DNA of 64,000 bases from Jeotgalibacillus sp. ET6 (lineage in GTDB: Bacteria > Bacillota > Bacilli > Bacillales > Jeotgalibacillaceae): the NCBI RefSeq assembly GCF_029667115.1, contig NZ_JARUIU010000006.1:1-64000 (forward strand), given 5' to 3'. The first letter of the stretch is position 1; each line of letters opens with the position of its first letter. The position numbers were made by a program, and so were the translations under genes. Below are positions 57,315 through 64,000 of the stretch, in pieces. The notes below the pieces were generated by a model. It searched no databases. It saw only the letters and a program-made list of their open reading frames with translations, and was not told where the DNA came from.

Positions 57315-58454
57315 ATGAAAGGTGTTACTTTTCAGGGAATCAAAGACATGAAAGTGAAAGAAATTCCTGATGCAAAACTTCAAAAGAATGATGATATTAT
57401 CGTAAAAATAACTTCTACAGCTATATGTGGTTCAGATCTACATATATATCAAGGTGCACTTCCTACCCATAAGGATTACGTTGTGGGCCACGAACCAATG
57501 GGAATCGTAGAAGAAGTGGGACCGGAAGTGACGAAAGTAAAAAAAGGCGATCGTGTTGTCATCCCTTTTAATATTTCTTGCGGCCAGTGTTTTTATTGCC
57601 AGCATGATTTAGAAAGTCAATGCGATAATTCAAATCCTAATCCGGAAATAGATACGGGCGGCTATTTCGGGTTCACCGAGCGATACGGGAACCATCCAGG
57701 TGGACAGGCTGAATATCTGCGTGTACCATACGGAAACTTTATGCCTCTCGTCATTCCGGATTCTGTGGAACTAGAAGACGAAGCGCTTTTGTTTATGTCA
57801 GATGTACTTCCGACAGCTTACTGGAGCATTGAGAATGCCGGAGTGAAAAAAGGTGATACAGTTGCCGTTCTGGGCTGTGGGCCAATCGGATTAATGGCTC
57901 AAAAGTTTGCCTGGATGAAAGGCGCTAAACGTGTAATAGCTGTAGATAATCTTCCATACCGTCTGGAACGCGCCAAAAAAATGAACAATGTCGAGATCTT
58001 TAATTTCGAAGAATTTAATGAAATGGGACTTCACATTAAAGAAATAACAAATGGCGGTGTAGATGCAGTTATTGATTGTGTTGGAATGGATGGCAAGAAG
58101 TCACTTCCTGAGGAAATTGGGCAAAAGCTTAAACTTCAGGGGGGAACATTGAGTGCAATTGACATCGGCATTGACGCGGTTCGAAAATTTGGAACGATTC
58201 AATTAACCGGGGTCTATGGATCAAAATACAACGGATTCCCGCTTGGCAACATTTTTGAACGAAATGTTGAGCTCAAAATGGGACAGGCACCTGTTATTCA
58301 CTACATGCCTAAATTATTTGAAATGATCAAGGCAGGCGAGTTTGATCCTACAGAGATTGTATCTCACAAAATGAGTTTAGATCAGGCAAGTGAAGCGTAT
58401 AAAATATTTAATGATCACGAAGATGAATGCGTTAAAGTGGTCTTAAAACCTTGA
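57315..58454 (+). CDS. zinc-dependent alcohol dehydrogenase, formaldehyde-dehydrogenase-like
   Basis: 379-aa medium-chain dehydrogenase. Catalytic zinc ligands Cys38 (ICGSDLH) and His59-Glu60 (GHEPMG), structural zinc cysteines 89, 92, 95 and 103, and the Rossmann motif GCGPIG (about 184). The GNHPGGQAEYLRVPYG insertion resembles glutathione-independent formaldehyde dehydrogenases, so formaldehyde or a similar aldehyde/alcohol is the likely substrate. ATGGAGG site upstream; monocistronic. A degenerate repeat copy with a terminator hairpin follows. Confidence 0.85.
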   Translation: MKGVTFQGIKDMKVKEIPDAKLQKNDDIIVKITSTAICGSDLHIYQGALPTHKDYVVGHEPMGIVEEVGPEVTKVKKGDRVVIPFNISCGQCFYCQHDLESQCDNSNPNPEIDTGGYFGFTERYGNHPGGQAEYLRVPYGNFMPLVIPDSVELEDEALLFMSDVLPTAYWSIENAGVKKGDTVAVLGCGPIGLMAQKFAWMKGAKRVIAVDNLPYRLERAKKMNNVEIFNFEEFNEMGLHIKEITNGGVDAVIDCVGMDGKKSLPEEIGQKLKLQGGTLSAIDIGIDAVRKFGTIQLTGVYGSKYNGFPLGNIFERNVELKMGQAPVIHYMPKLFEMIKAGEFDPTEIVSHKMSLDQASEAYKIFNDHEDECVKVVLKP

Positions 58455-58467
58455 TAACAAATTAGCA

Positions 58468-58640
58468 TGAGAATGAGCGGAAGGCGGCGAGTTAAGCATC
58501 AGCAGAGTTTGAAGACGAGCTGAGAATTTCGATAGCACCAGGCCTCAGATAAAATTAAGCGCCATCTTTGAGGAGCTCCGCCTTAATAGCAATGAGCCGG
58601 TCTAAGGGCCTGAGACACTTTTGTCTCAGGCCCTTTTTAA
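58468..58640 (+). repeat. dispersed repeat, degenerate copy with intact terminator
   Basis: After the dehydrogenase gene. The centre is poorly conserved, while GGGCCTGAGACA-CTTT-TGTCTCAGGCCC with T5 is a perfect hairpin whose arms differ from the other copies yet still pair. Confidence 0.78.
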
Positions 58641-58676
58641 ATGGTGCCACACAGTAGAAGTAGTTGCTGGTAAGTC

Positions 58677-59300
58677 TTAAGTAAATGGGAGAAGTGTATT
58701 CAACGGTCCAGTGTCTGTAATTAGATCCTTTATATCCCAAATTGGAATAGGGAAATAGGGAAATCCGGCTACGTAGGGAGAAATTTCATATTGCTGAAAG
58801 TAAATGACAAGACTGTGATCTGCAAGATAAAAATCCTGATCTCTTCGAATGGATGTAAAATCGCCTATTAAAGGAATGTCCCATTTCTTGATTTTTTCGC
58901 TAATTATATCGGACAGTCTTTCCACAAAAGGAGCCCCCGGTTTAAACAATTCATAAAGTAAATACATTTTCCCAGTGTCAGCATTGAACGTGAGCGATTT
59001 AATCAGAGTTAAACCATGCGCACCCCCGGTATACGAATACACAATTAATGATAAGCTCAATATTCTACGTTCATTTGTTTTTATTTCATAATAGCCAATC
59101 ATCTCCTGCAGGTTAGGATCGTGATACCCTAAATCCAGCAGCATTCTATTTAACGTTTCTACGATTTTAACGTTGATATTCATTTGTACAGAAGGATTGT
59201 ACAGCTCTGTTACTTCAGGATACAGTATCTTTATGTTTAGTGCAGGATTGTTGAGAGATTTCGTTTTTATGGTGACTGGAAGGTCCATTGGTGCCATCAT
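58677..59300 (-). CDS. DUF3298/DUF4163-like protein
   Basis: 207-aa protein without signal peptide or membrane helix. GGAHG (YSYTGGAHGLTLIKSLTFN) followed by LYELFKPGAPFVERLSDII is the DUF3298 signature found in the outer domain of RsiV-type anti-sigma factors and PdaC-like proteins. Those are extracytoplasmic, so a leaderless version is odd. Start uncertain: GAGAGGA fits the second to fifth codons (MAPM) about equally. Same strand as, and downstream of, the next unknown gene, with a terminator between. Confidence 0.68.
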   Translation of the reverse strand: MMAPMDLPVTIKTKSLNNPALNIKILYPEVTELYNPSVQMNINVKIVETLNRMLLDLGYHDPNLQEMIGYYEIKTNERRILSLSLIVYSYTGGAHGLTLIKSLTFNADTGKMYLLYELFKPGAPFVERLSDIISEKIKKWDIPLIGDFTSIRRDQDFYLADHSLVIYFQQYEISPYVAGFPYFPIPIWDIKDLITDTGPLNTLLPFT

Positions 59301-59360
59301 CCTCTCACATACAGATAGTAGTACTCTATGTCAGCGGGATGTGAAATATAGCTGTAAAAT

Positions 59361-59401
59361 AAAAAAAGCTTTTCACTCTGCGGGAGCGAAAAACTTTTTT
59401 T
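59361..59401. terminator. terminator between the two minus-strand unknown genes
   Basis: AAAAAAAGCTTTTC and GAAAAACTTTTTTT arms around a 12-nt loop; 2 nt beyond the stop of the upstream minus-strand gene, with T-runs on both strands. Confidence 0.82.
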
Positions 59402-59402
59402 G

Positions 59403-59828
59403 CTATCTAAAATAAATAACCTTGATGTTATCGTTGTAATATCTTATATTGCAGGTAATATTTATCTCTTTTTCTTTATGCCGGATTCTGACTTCCTGGT
59501 AACCCTGGAGCTCCCTTGAAAGAACGGAGCGCTCAAGTTCTGCAAGAATTTCTGCGATATCCTGCCGTTGGTTCCCATTGGCAATGGTAAGCTTGTCATC
59601 AAAAGTTGGAATAGACTTGTACATAATGGTTAAACTTTTAATTTGCTCATTAATTGATTTATATCTTCTGTCAAAAAGTTCCGAGCGGTTAAATACAACG
59701 TTTGAATCAATTTGATTTGAATACAGCTCTTGACGGTTCATTTGATCTTTTATTGAACTTTCAGGTAACCCAAGGATGGAGGCAGCAGCTTCAATTCCGT
59801 AGACATAGTTATGAACTTGATTTGTCAT
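59403..59828 (-). CDS. hypothetical protein, possible HTH at N-terminus
   Basis: 141 aa, not recognised. Residues 9-45 (VYGIEAAASILGLPESSIKD, then RQELYSNQID) look like a MerR/excisionase-type helix-turn-helix, the middle is helical and possibly coiled-coil (IAEILAELERSVLSRELQG), and the end is beta-rich. AGGAGGG is 7 nt before the ATG, so it is very likely expressed. DNA binding is a guess from the helix pattern. Confidence 0.68.
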   Translation of the reverse strand: MTNQVHNYVYGIEAAASILGLPESSIKDQMNRQELYSNQIDSNVVFNRSELFDRRYKSINEQIKSLTIMYKSIPTFDDKLTIANGNQRQDIAEILAELERSVLSRELQGYQEVRIRHKEKEINITCNIRYYNDNIKVIYFR

Positions 59829-59976
59829 AACGGATCCCTCCTAACTACTTAACCTAAATTGTAGCATAAAACCGCAAAAAAATCCAGAGCGCCTATTAAA
59901 AGAACACATATTTGAGGTGATTGTCTGCTTTAGGTAAAATAAACAGCATATATAAACAGGAGGATTGGTTTTCGTT

Positions 59977-61098
59977 ATGAGTCGAATCATCATTATAGGT
60001 GCGGGTATACTCGGGGCATCTGCTGCTTATCACTTATCTAAAAAAGGAGAAGACGTACTAATCATCGACAGAAAAGATAAGGGGCAGGCAACGGATGCTG
60101 CTGCAGGTATTGTCTGTCCGTGGCTTTCACAGAGAAGAAATAAGGCCTGGTATGAACTTGCAAAAAACGGGGCGAAGTATTATGAATCCCTTATTCCAAT
60201 GCTTGAAGAGGATGGAGAGAGTGAGACAGGCTATAAAAAAGTAGGGGCCCTTAGTCTGCATCGTGATGAGGATAAGCTAAATAAAATGGAAGTCCGTGCA
60301 AAAGAGAAAAGAGCAGCAGCACCTGAAATCGGGGAAATCAGAAAATTGCAGGCAAGACAGGCGAGGGAATACTTTCCCGAATTATCAAGCGATTATCAAG
60401 CGCTTTTCGTTGCAGGCGCTGCACGGGTTGATGGAAGAGCACTTCGAGATGCCCTGCTGAACGGAGCCCGCAATAATGGAGCGACACTTGTTGAAGGAAG
60501 TGCGAGTCTGCTTTATGAAGGAAAAAAAGTTACGGGGGCAGCAGTGAATGACCGGAAAATTGCGGGTGAAAAAGTGATCATTACTGCTGGTGCATGGGCA
60601 GCAGATCTTTTAAAGCCGCTTGGGATAAATCTCACTGTCAGTTCCCAAAAAGCTCAAATCATTCATCTTGAAAGAGAGCATGCAAATAATTGCGATGATC
60701 AACCTGTCATTATGCCGCCTAATGATCAATACATTGTCCCGAGTTCGACAACAAGAGTTATTATAGGAGCTACTCATGAAAATGATGCTGGTATAGACTT
60801 TCGGGTAACAGCAGGAGGAATGGCAGAAATTTTAGATAAAGCACTGAAAACAGCTCCAGGCCTGACAAATTATGAAATAAAGGAAACCAGAGTAGGGTTT
60901 CGTCCATTTACTCCCGGCTTTCTCCCTGTAATAGGAGAAGTACCGAACGTTACGGGTGTATACATTGCAAATGGCTTGGGTGCTTCCGGCCTTACGACGG
61001 GGCCTTATCTGGGGTACCAATTATCTAAACTGCTTTGTGGGGAAAAAACAGACATTGATTTAGCTCAATACCCAGTTTCTGGTGCAATTACTGAATAG
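59977..61098 (+). CDS. FAD-dependent amine/amino-acid oxidase (DAO family)
   Basis: 373-aa flavoprotein with the N-terminal dinucleotide motif GAGILGASAAYHLSKKG (about 7-23), a flavin-contacting ATDAAAGIVCPW stretch and the C-terminal ANGLGASGLTTGPYLG motif that closes the FAD site. It resembles glycine oxidase/D-amino-acid dehydrogenase relatives; substrate unknown. It is not in a thiamine operon, so ThiO is not supported. ATG lies 13 nt after AGGAGG, rather far; a TTG four codons earlier is too close to it. Confidence 0.82.
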   Translation: MSRIIIIGAGILGASAAYHLSKKGEDVLIIDRKDKGQATDAAAGIVCPWLSQRRNKAWYELAKNGAKYYESLIPMLEEDGESETGYKKVGALSLHRDEDKLNKMEVRAKEKRAAAPEIGEIRKLQARQAREYFPELSSDYQALFVAGAARVDGRALRDALLNGARNNGATLVEGSASLLYEGKKVTGAAVNDRKIAGEKVIITAGAWAADLLKPLGINLTVSSQKAQIIHLEREHANNCDDQPVIMPPNDQYIVPSSTTRVIIGATHENDAGIDFRVTAGGMAEILDKALKTAPGLTNYEIKETRVGFRPFTPGFLPVIGEVPNVTGVYIANGLGASGLTTGPYLGYQLSKLLCGEKTDIDLAQYPVSGAITE

Positions 61099-61108
61099 TA
61101 AGATCAAA

Positions 61109-61136
61109 AAAACTGCCGGGATTAACCCGGCAGTTT
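61109..61136 (+). terminator. terminator after the DAO-family gene
   Basis: AAAACTGCCGGG-ATTAA-CCCGGCAGTTT, strong stem 10 nt past the stop. Confidence 0.88.
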
Positions 61137-61165
61137 AAAATAGTATCCCATTGTGATACTATTTT
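61137..61165. repeat. perfect inverted repeat next to the terminator
   Basis: AAAATAGTATC, 7-nt loop CCATTGT, GATACTATTTT. Directly abuts the preceding terminator. Could be a second terminator, an operator or a minus-strand signal; no gene uses it obviously. Confidence 0.75.
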
Positions 61166-61448
61166 ATGCAAAATAACGAATGGTTTTATACGTCATGATC
61201 CTGATCTTTGACAAACACCTCATTTACATGAAAATGATTTGACAAATAAATAGTCCGATGATCGTCCAAAGCCCTCACCCCGTTTGGAGTATTTCGTTCC
61301 TTGCCTTAGTTAGAATGCTCATTAAGTAAAAAAAAATTCAAGGTAAAATATCCCATAAGTAAAAAAATACCTGCACTAAAATATCGGCTTTTTCTCATAC
61401 TAAGAGTGCACGGTTTTAACGTGTAAAATTAAGTTGGGGGAATGGACT
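61166..61448. other. intergenic, no gene seen
   Basis: AT-rich stretch before the small-gene pair. No ORF with a ribosome-binding site and no clear structured element. Confidence 0.5.
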
Positions 61449-61613
61449 ATGGGAAAAGGAAGCAAATCAAAGCGATTTACTCAGCAAGGCAAAAATGCTG
61501 TAACTCAGCACGATCAGCGCATCCCTTACCACTCTACGTATGCTGAAACCGCTAATGGGCGTTCAGCTGCAGATCCCGATGCAATAAAAGATCCGACACT
61601 TGGCGGTTTTTGA
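61449..61613 (+). CDS. small hydrophilic protein, unknown
   Basis: 54 aa reading GKGSKSKRFTQQGKNAV ... and ending DPTLGGF. Basic start, Gln/Asn-rich, no hydrophobic segment; it resembles the style of minor spore proteins but matches no family I can name. TTGGGGGA lies 8 nt before the ATG. Its stop (TGA) is 2 nt before the ATG of the DUF3813 gene, so the two are coupled. Confidence 0.65.
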   Translation: MGKGSKSKRFTQQGKNAVTQHDQRIPYHSTYAETANGRSAADPDAIKDPTLGGF

Positions 61614-61615
61614 GC

Positions 61616-61801
61616 ATGAAAAACCAGCTATATCAGCAAGCAAGGGAATTTGTCAGTCAGGCGCAATTTTCAAAAAAGCCAGAGGATATCGCGAAGGCTA
61701 AAAACGGTCTCTCCTCTGCTTTTGCGAATTCTACATTGGCCGAACAGGAACAGCTGAGAGGAATGCAGGAACAGATCAGTCATCTTGAGGATACCCTGTA
61801 A
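61616..61801 (+). CDS. DUF3813-like small protein
   Basis: 61 aa, helical: NQLYQQAREFVSQAQ, then IAKAKNGLSSAFANSTLAEQEQL and a Glu/Gln-rich end. The pattern fits the Bacillus DUF3813 family (function unknown). Start at the ATG; a TTG two codons upstream is also in frame. Second gene of a two-gene unit closed by a terminator. Confidence 0.72.
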   Translation: MKNQLYQQAREFVSQAQFSKKPEDIAKAKNGLSSAFANSTLAEQEQLRGMQEQISHLEDTL

Positions 61802-61802
61802 T

Positions 61803-61843
61803 AAAACCGAAAGAAAGCGGTTTTTCCAGCTTTCTTTCGGTTT
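61803..61843 (+). terminator. terminator of the small-gene pair
   Basis: AAACCGAAAGAAAGC and GCTTTCTTTCGGTTT, perfect 15-bp stem with a 10-nt loop. Confidence 0.88.
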
Positions 61844-61929
61844 ATACATAAAGTACTTTACGGAATTTATAGCCTAATTCTCAGGAGTATGATACGATAA
61901 ATTCTTATATTAGATGAGGACGTGAAACG

Positions 61930-62304
61930 ATGATTACAATTGAAATGCCAGCGATAGATGTCAGCATTACCGAAAGAAAGCAATCATTTTCAGAAGGAGA
62001 ACCTGCAATAAAATCCATATACGGTTTTATTGACTTCCATGAAATCCCCCGCGATAAAGGCGGCATATTCATGTTTTACAATGTAAATGATGAACTGTTA
62101 TTTGTAGGGAAGGCACGAAAACTGCGTCAGCGGATTAAAAAACACTTTGAAGATCAAGTTTCGCCCGTAAAAAACCACCGGGATGAAATTTACCGGATAG
62201 ACGTAAGTGTTGTTGACCATCCAATGGAACGTGATATTTACGAAACCTTTATTATCAATGAGTTTCAGTCGAAATACAATATCGAAAAAGTATTTTATAA
62301 ATAA
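61930..62304 (+). CDS. GIY-YIG domain nuclease-like protein
   Basis: 124 aa. GIFMFYNVNDELLFVGKARKL is a GIY-YIG core (GIF ... FVG), with the family's basic helix (RQRIKKHF) and a late Glu/Asn (ERDIYETFIINEF). Such short relatives of the UvrC N-domain are common in Bacillaceae. Target unknown. GAGGACGTGAAACG provides the ribosome-binding site. Confidence 0.75.
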   Translation: MITIEMPAIDVSITERKQSFSEGEPAIKSIYGFIDFHEIPRDKGGIFMFYNVNDELLFVGKARKLRQRIKKHFEDQVSPVKNHRDEIYRIDVSVVDHPMERDIYETFIINEFQSKYNIEKVFYK

Positions 62305-62564
62305 TCTGTCGTATGATTGCGGATCTTTTTTATTGCATTTGCGAAGGGGTTATTATATGATTTATCAACAGGCTGCGTTGTTCGTACTAACTAAGTAAGT
62401 TTTAACCTTTAAGCTGTAATAGGGAGTTTTAAATAAAAACGGAATTGGCAAGCCTCCGTCTATAAGACAAGGAGGACATACATGAATGTTTTTGCGAACA
62501 CCCACTTTGAGGAGTGGTGGTTTAAAACTTTCTTAATCCATACGGCAAAGGCGGCCGACAAAGT
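62305..62564. other. intergenic with a small SD-led frame, gene status unclear
   Basis: Between the GIY-YIG gene and the kynA terminator. At 62471-62484 GGAGGACATACATG opens a 56-codon frame that runs through the terminator and into antisense kynA; not accepted as a gene. Nothing else is evident. Confidence 0.5.
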
Positions 62565-62599
62565 AAAAAAGCCGGATCCATTTATGGAACGGCTTTTTT
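62565..62599. terminator. terminator after kynA
   Basis: AAAAAAGCCGGATCC, loop, GGAACGGCTTTTTT with a small internal mismatch. A-run and T-run make it bidirectional; it lies 26 nt past the kynA stop. Confidence 0.85.
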
Positions 62600-62625
62600 G
62601 CTATTTTAAAAAAGTGCTGTCAGCC

Positions 62626-63471
62626 TTAAAGATTTGTTCGCAGTTCCCATAATTCCGGGAAAAAACGCTGATCCAGTACTTTTTTTAAATAGTGAACCCC
62701 GGAGGAACCCCCTGTTCCTTGTTTAAACCCGATAATTCTCTCCACGGTTTTCATATGTCTGAATTTCCACTGCTGCATTCCATCTTCAATGTCTACCAGT
62801 TTTTCTGCCAGCTGATATAGATCCCAATTTTCCTCTTTATTCTTGTATACAGAAAGCCATGCCTGCAGGACAGATTTATTTTCAGTATATGGTTCAGTCA
62901 TATTGCGGGCTAAGACGTTGTGGTCAATTGGAAAGCCAGCCCGGCTTAGTGCCTGAATAGCTGAATCATATAGACTAGGGGCATGCAGTGCTTCGTGCAA
63001 GGTCTGTGAAAGCTTTTGATCTTTTTCATATATTTTAAGTATATGAGCTGTTTTATATCCAAGAGCAAACTCAATCATACGGTACTGAAATGACTGGAAG
63101 CCGCTGGCATTTCCCAGCGATTCCCTGAACTCACTGTATTCAGCAGGAGTAAGAGTAGAGAGTACATCCCATGCCTGGATAATTTGAGCCTGAATTCTGG
63201 ACACGCGAGCCAGTTTTTTAAAAGAAGCATCCAGTTGATTATTTTGGACCGCTTTAATAGAGGCAGTTAATTCATGTAAAATTAATTTCATCCAAAGCTC
63301 ATTTACTTGATGAATAACGATAAAGAGCATTTCGTCGTGATGGTCTGATAATCTGTTTTGAGCATCCAGCAAATGATCAAGACTCAAATATTCACCGTAG
63401 GTCATCGCATCCTTAAAATCCATTCGAATGTTTTTTTCGCCGTGTTTTGACCGATCATGATCTAGTGTCAT
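62626..63471 (-). CDS. kynA: tryptophan 2,3-dioxygenase
   Basis: Heme enzyme that opens the indole ring of L-tryptophan to N-formylkynurenine. 281 aa with [27 protein letters not shown] (substrate/heme region), [15 protein letters not shown] and the ending [13 protein letters not shown] containing the heme-ligand His. AAGGGGG precedes the ATG. No kynB or kynU lies beside it, so the rest of the kynurenine route must be elsewhere or absent. Confidence 0.94.
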   Translation of the reverse strand: MTLDHDRSKHGEKNIRMDFKDAMTYGEYLSLDHLLDAQNRLSDHHDEMLFIVIHQVNELWMKLILHELTASIKAVQNNQLDASFKKLARVSRIQAQIIQAWDVLSTLTPAEYSEFRESLGNASGFQSFQYRMIEFALGYKTAHILKIYEKDQKLSQTLHEALHAPSLYDSAIQALSRAGFPIDHNVLARNMTEPYTENKSVLQAWLSVYKNKEENWDLYQLAEKLVDIEDGMQQWKFRHMKTVERIIGFKQGTGGSSGVHYLKKVLDQRFFPELWELRTNL

Positions 63472-63605
63472 GTTTTCCCCCTTATTTACACATCAAAATT
63501 TGTCACATCCCCGTTTATCGTTTATTGTAACGTGATAAATATATGATAAACAATACTAGCCGGCTAAAGTAAACAAGCAGCGTGGCATTAAGAAGAGGTG
63601 CAATA

Positions 63606-64000
63606 ATGAGGTTTGGTTATGCCTGCATTAATTTAACGATCCCCACTAAATTTAGAACCTGCCGCCTGAAAACGGCAGAAGAAAAAGGAATCGACTATAT
63701 TAAGGAGCTGACGCTAAGTAATTTCAGTCAGACCCTGGAGGCTGTAAAATGGAACCTTCAGAACGATATTTATTTTTACCGCTTCAGCAGTGATCTGGTG
63801 CCATTTGCCACCCATCAAATTAATGACTGGGAGTGGTGGACAGATGAAGATGTATTGGAAATTACAAATGAAATAAAAGCACTCCAGCAAAACTATTCCA
63901 TGCGTTTCAGCTGTCATCCGGGTCAATACAATGTATTAAACTCAAAAAATCCGGCTGTTGTCACCAATACAATAAACGATTTAACCTACCATGAACGAAT
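63606..64000 (+). CDS. uvsE: UV-damage endonuclease UvsE (5' part, runs off the window)
   Basis: The first 131 codons of a UvdE-family TIM-barrel endonuclease that nicks DNA beside UV photoproducts. RFGYACINLTIPTKFRTCR is the family N-terminus, and the later SSDLVPFATHQIND and RFSCHPGQYNVLNS blocks hold metal ligands. AGAGGTG lies 6 nt before the ATG. The reading frame is still open at the window end. Confidence 0.9.
   Translation, partial: MRFGYACINLTIPTKFRTCRLKTAEEKGIDYIKELTLSNFSQTLEAVKWNLQNDIYFYRFSSDLVPFATHQINDWEWWTDEDVLEITNEIKALQQNYSMRFSCHPGQYNVLNSKNPAVVTNTINDLTYHER

Noticed and set aside
59977-61098. Naming the DAO-family oxidase ThiO (glycine oxidase)
   Set aside because: No thiamine genes or TPP riboswitch nearby, and motifs are shared by many DAO-family enzymes.

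Overview
The window looks like a chromosomal segment of a low-G+C, endospore-forming Bacillaceae species. Three things support this: spore genes (cotO, cotZ, spoVAC/D/E, spoVIF, a YjcZ-family peptide), Bacillus-type regulation (FapR, CtsR, CodY and T-box signals), and gene order that largely follows the yitS-yitW and comZ-fabHF-app-opp-spx-mecA-yjbH...yjcH stretches as I remember them from Bacillus subtilis. The lipoproteins carry very acidic linkers after the lipid-bearing cysteine, which hints at a salt- or alkali-tolerant organism. Genus is not assignable by eye.

Layout. 1-5.9 kb: cdr, yitS, yitT, yitU, yitV, yitW. 5.9-12.7 kb: uppP, clpB (CtsR operator), yjzD-like, comZ, fabH-fabF (FapR dyad). 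13.6-26 kb: two complete oligopeptide ABC operons, app order D-F-A-B-C (CodY-like box) and opp order A-B-C-D-F. 26-35 kb: trpS with a Trp T-box, a DUF4015 glycosidase-like protein, yjbC, spx, mecA, coiA (apparent AUU start), pepF. 36-44 kb: spxH(yjbH)-yjbI, yjbJ, yjbK on the minus strand; yjbL, relQ, nadK, rluD-like on the plus strand; prpE, mgtE. 44-52 kb: fabI (FapR site), cotO, cotZ, a lipoprotein-spoVAC-spoVAD-spoVAE operon, yjcZ-like, spoVIF, yjcF-yjcG-yjcH. 52-64 kb: more accessory content, with a PgpA/YutG-like protein, a TAXI-TRAP transporter, one tRNA-Val(GAC), a zinc dehydrogenase, two little-known proteins, a DAO-family oxidase, a small gene pair, a GIY-YIG protein, kynA and the start of uvsE.

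The most unusual content is non-coding. A family of about 220-bp repeats recurs about a dozen times, nearly all downstream of genes. Full copies have terminal inverted repeats (GAGGCTGGGACAAAA...TTTTGTCCCAAGCTC). The right end is itself a terminator-like hairpin with a T-run, and the centre folds into a long hairpin whose apical stem differs in sequence between copies but stays paired. Degenerate, chimeric and possible solo-terminator remnants are also present. I saw no prophage, transposase gene, CRISPR array or defence island.
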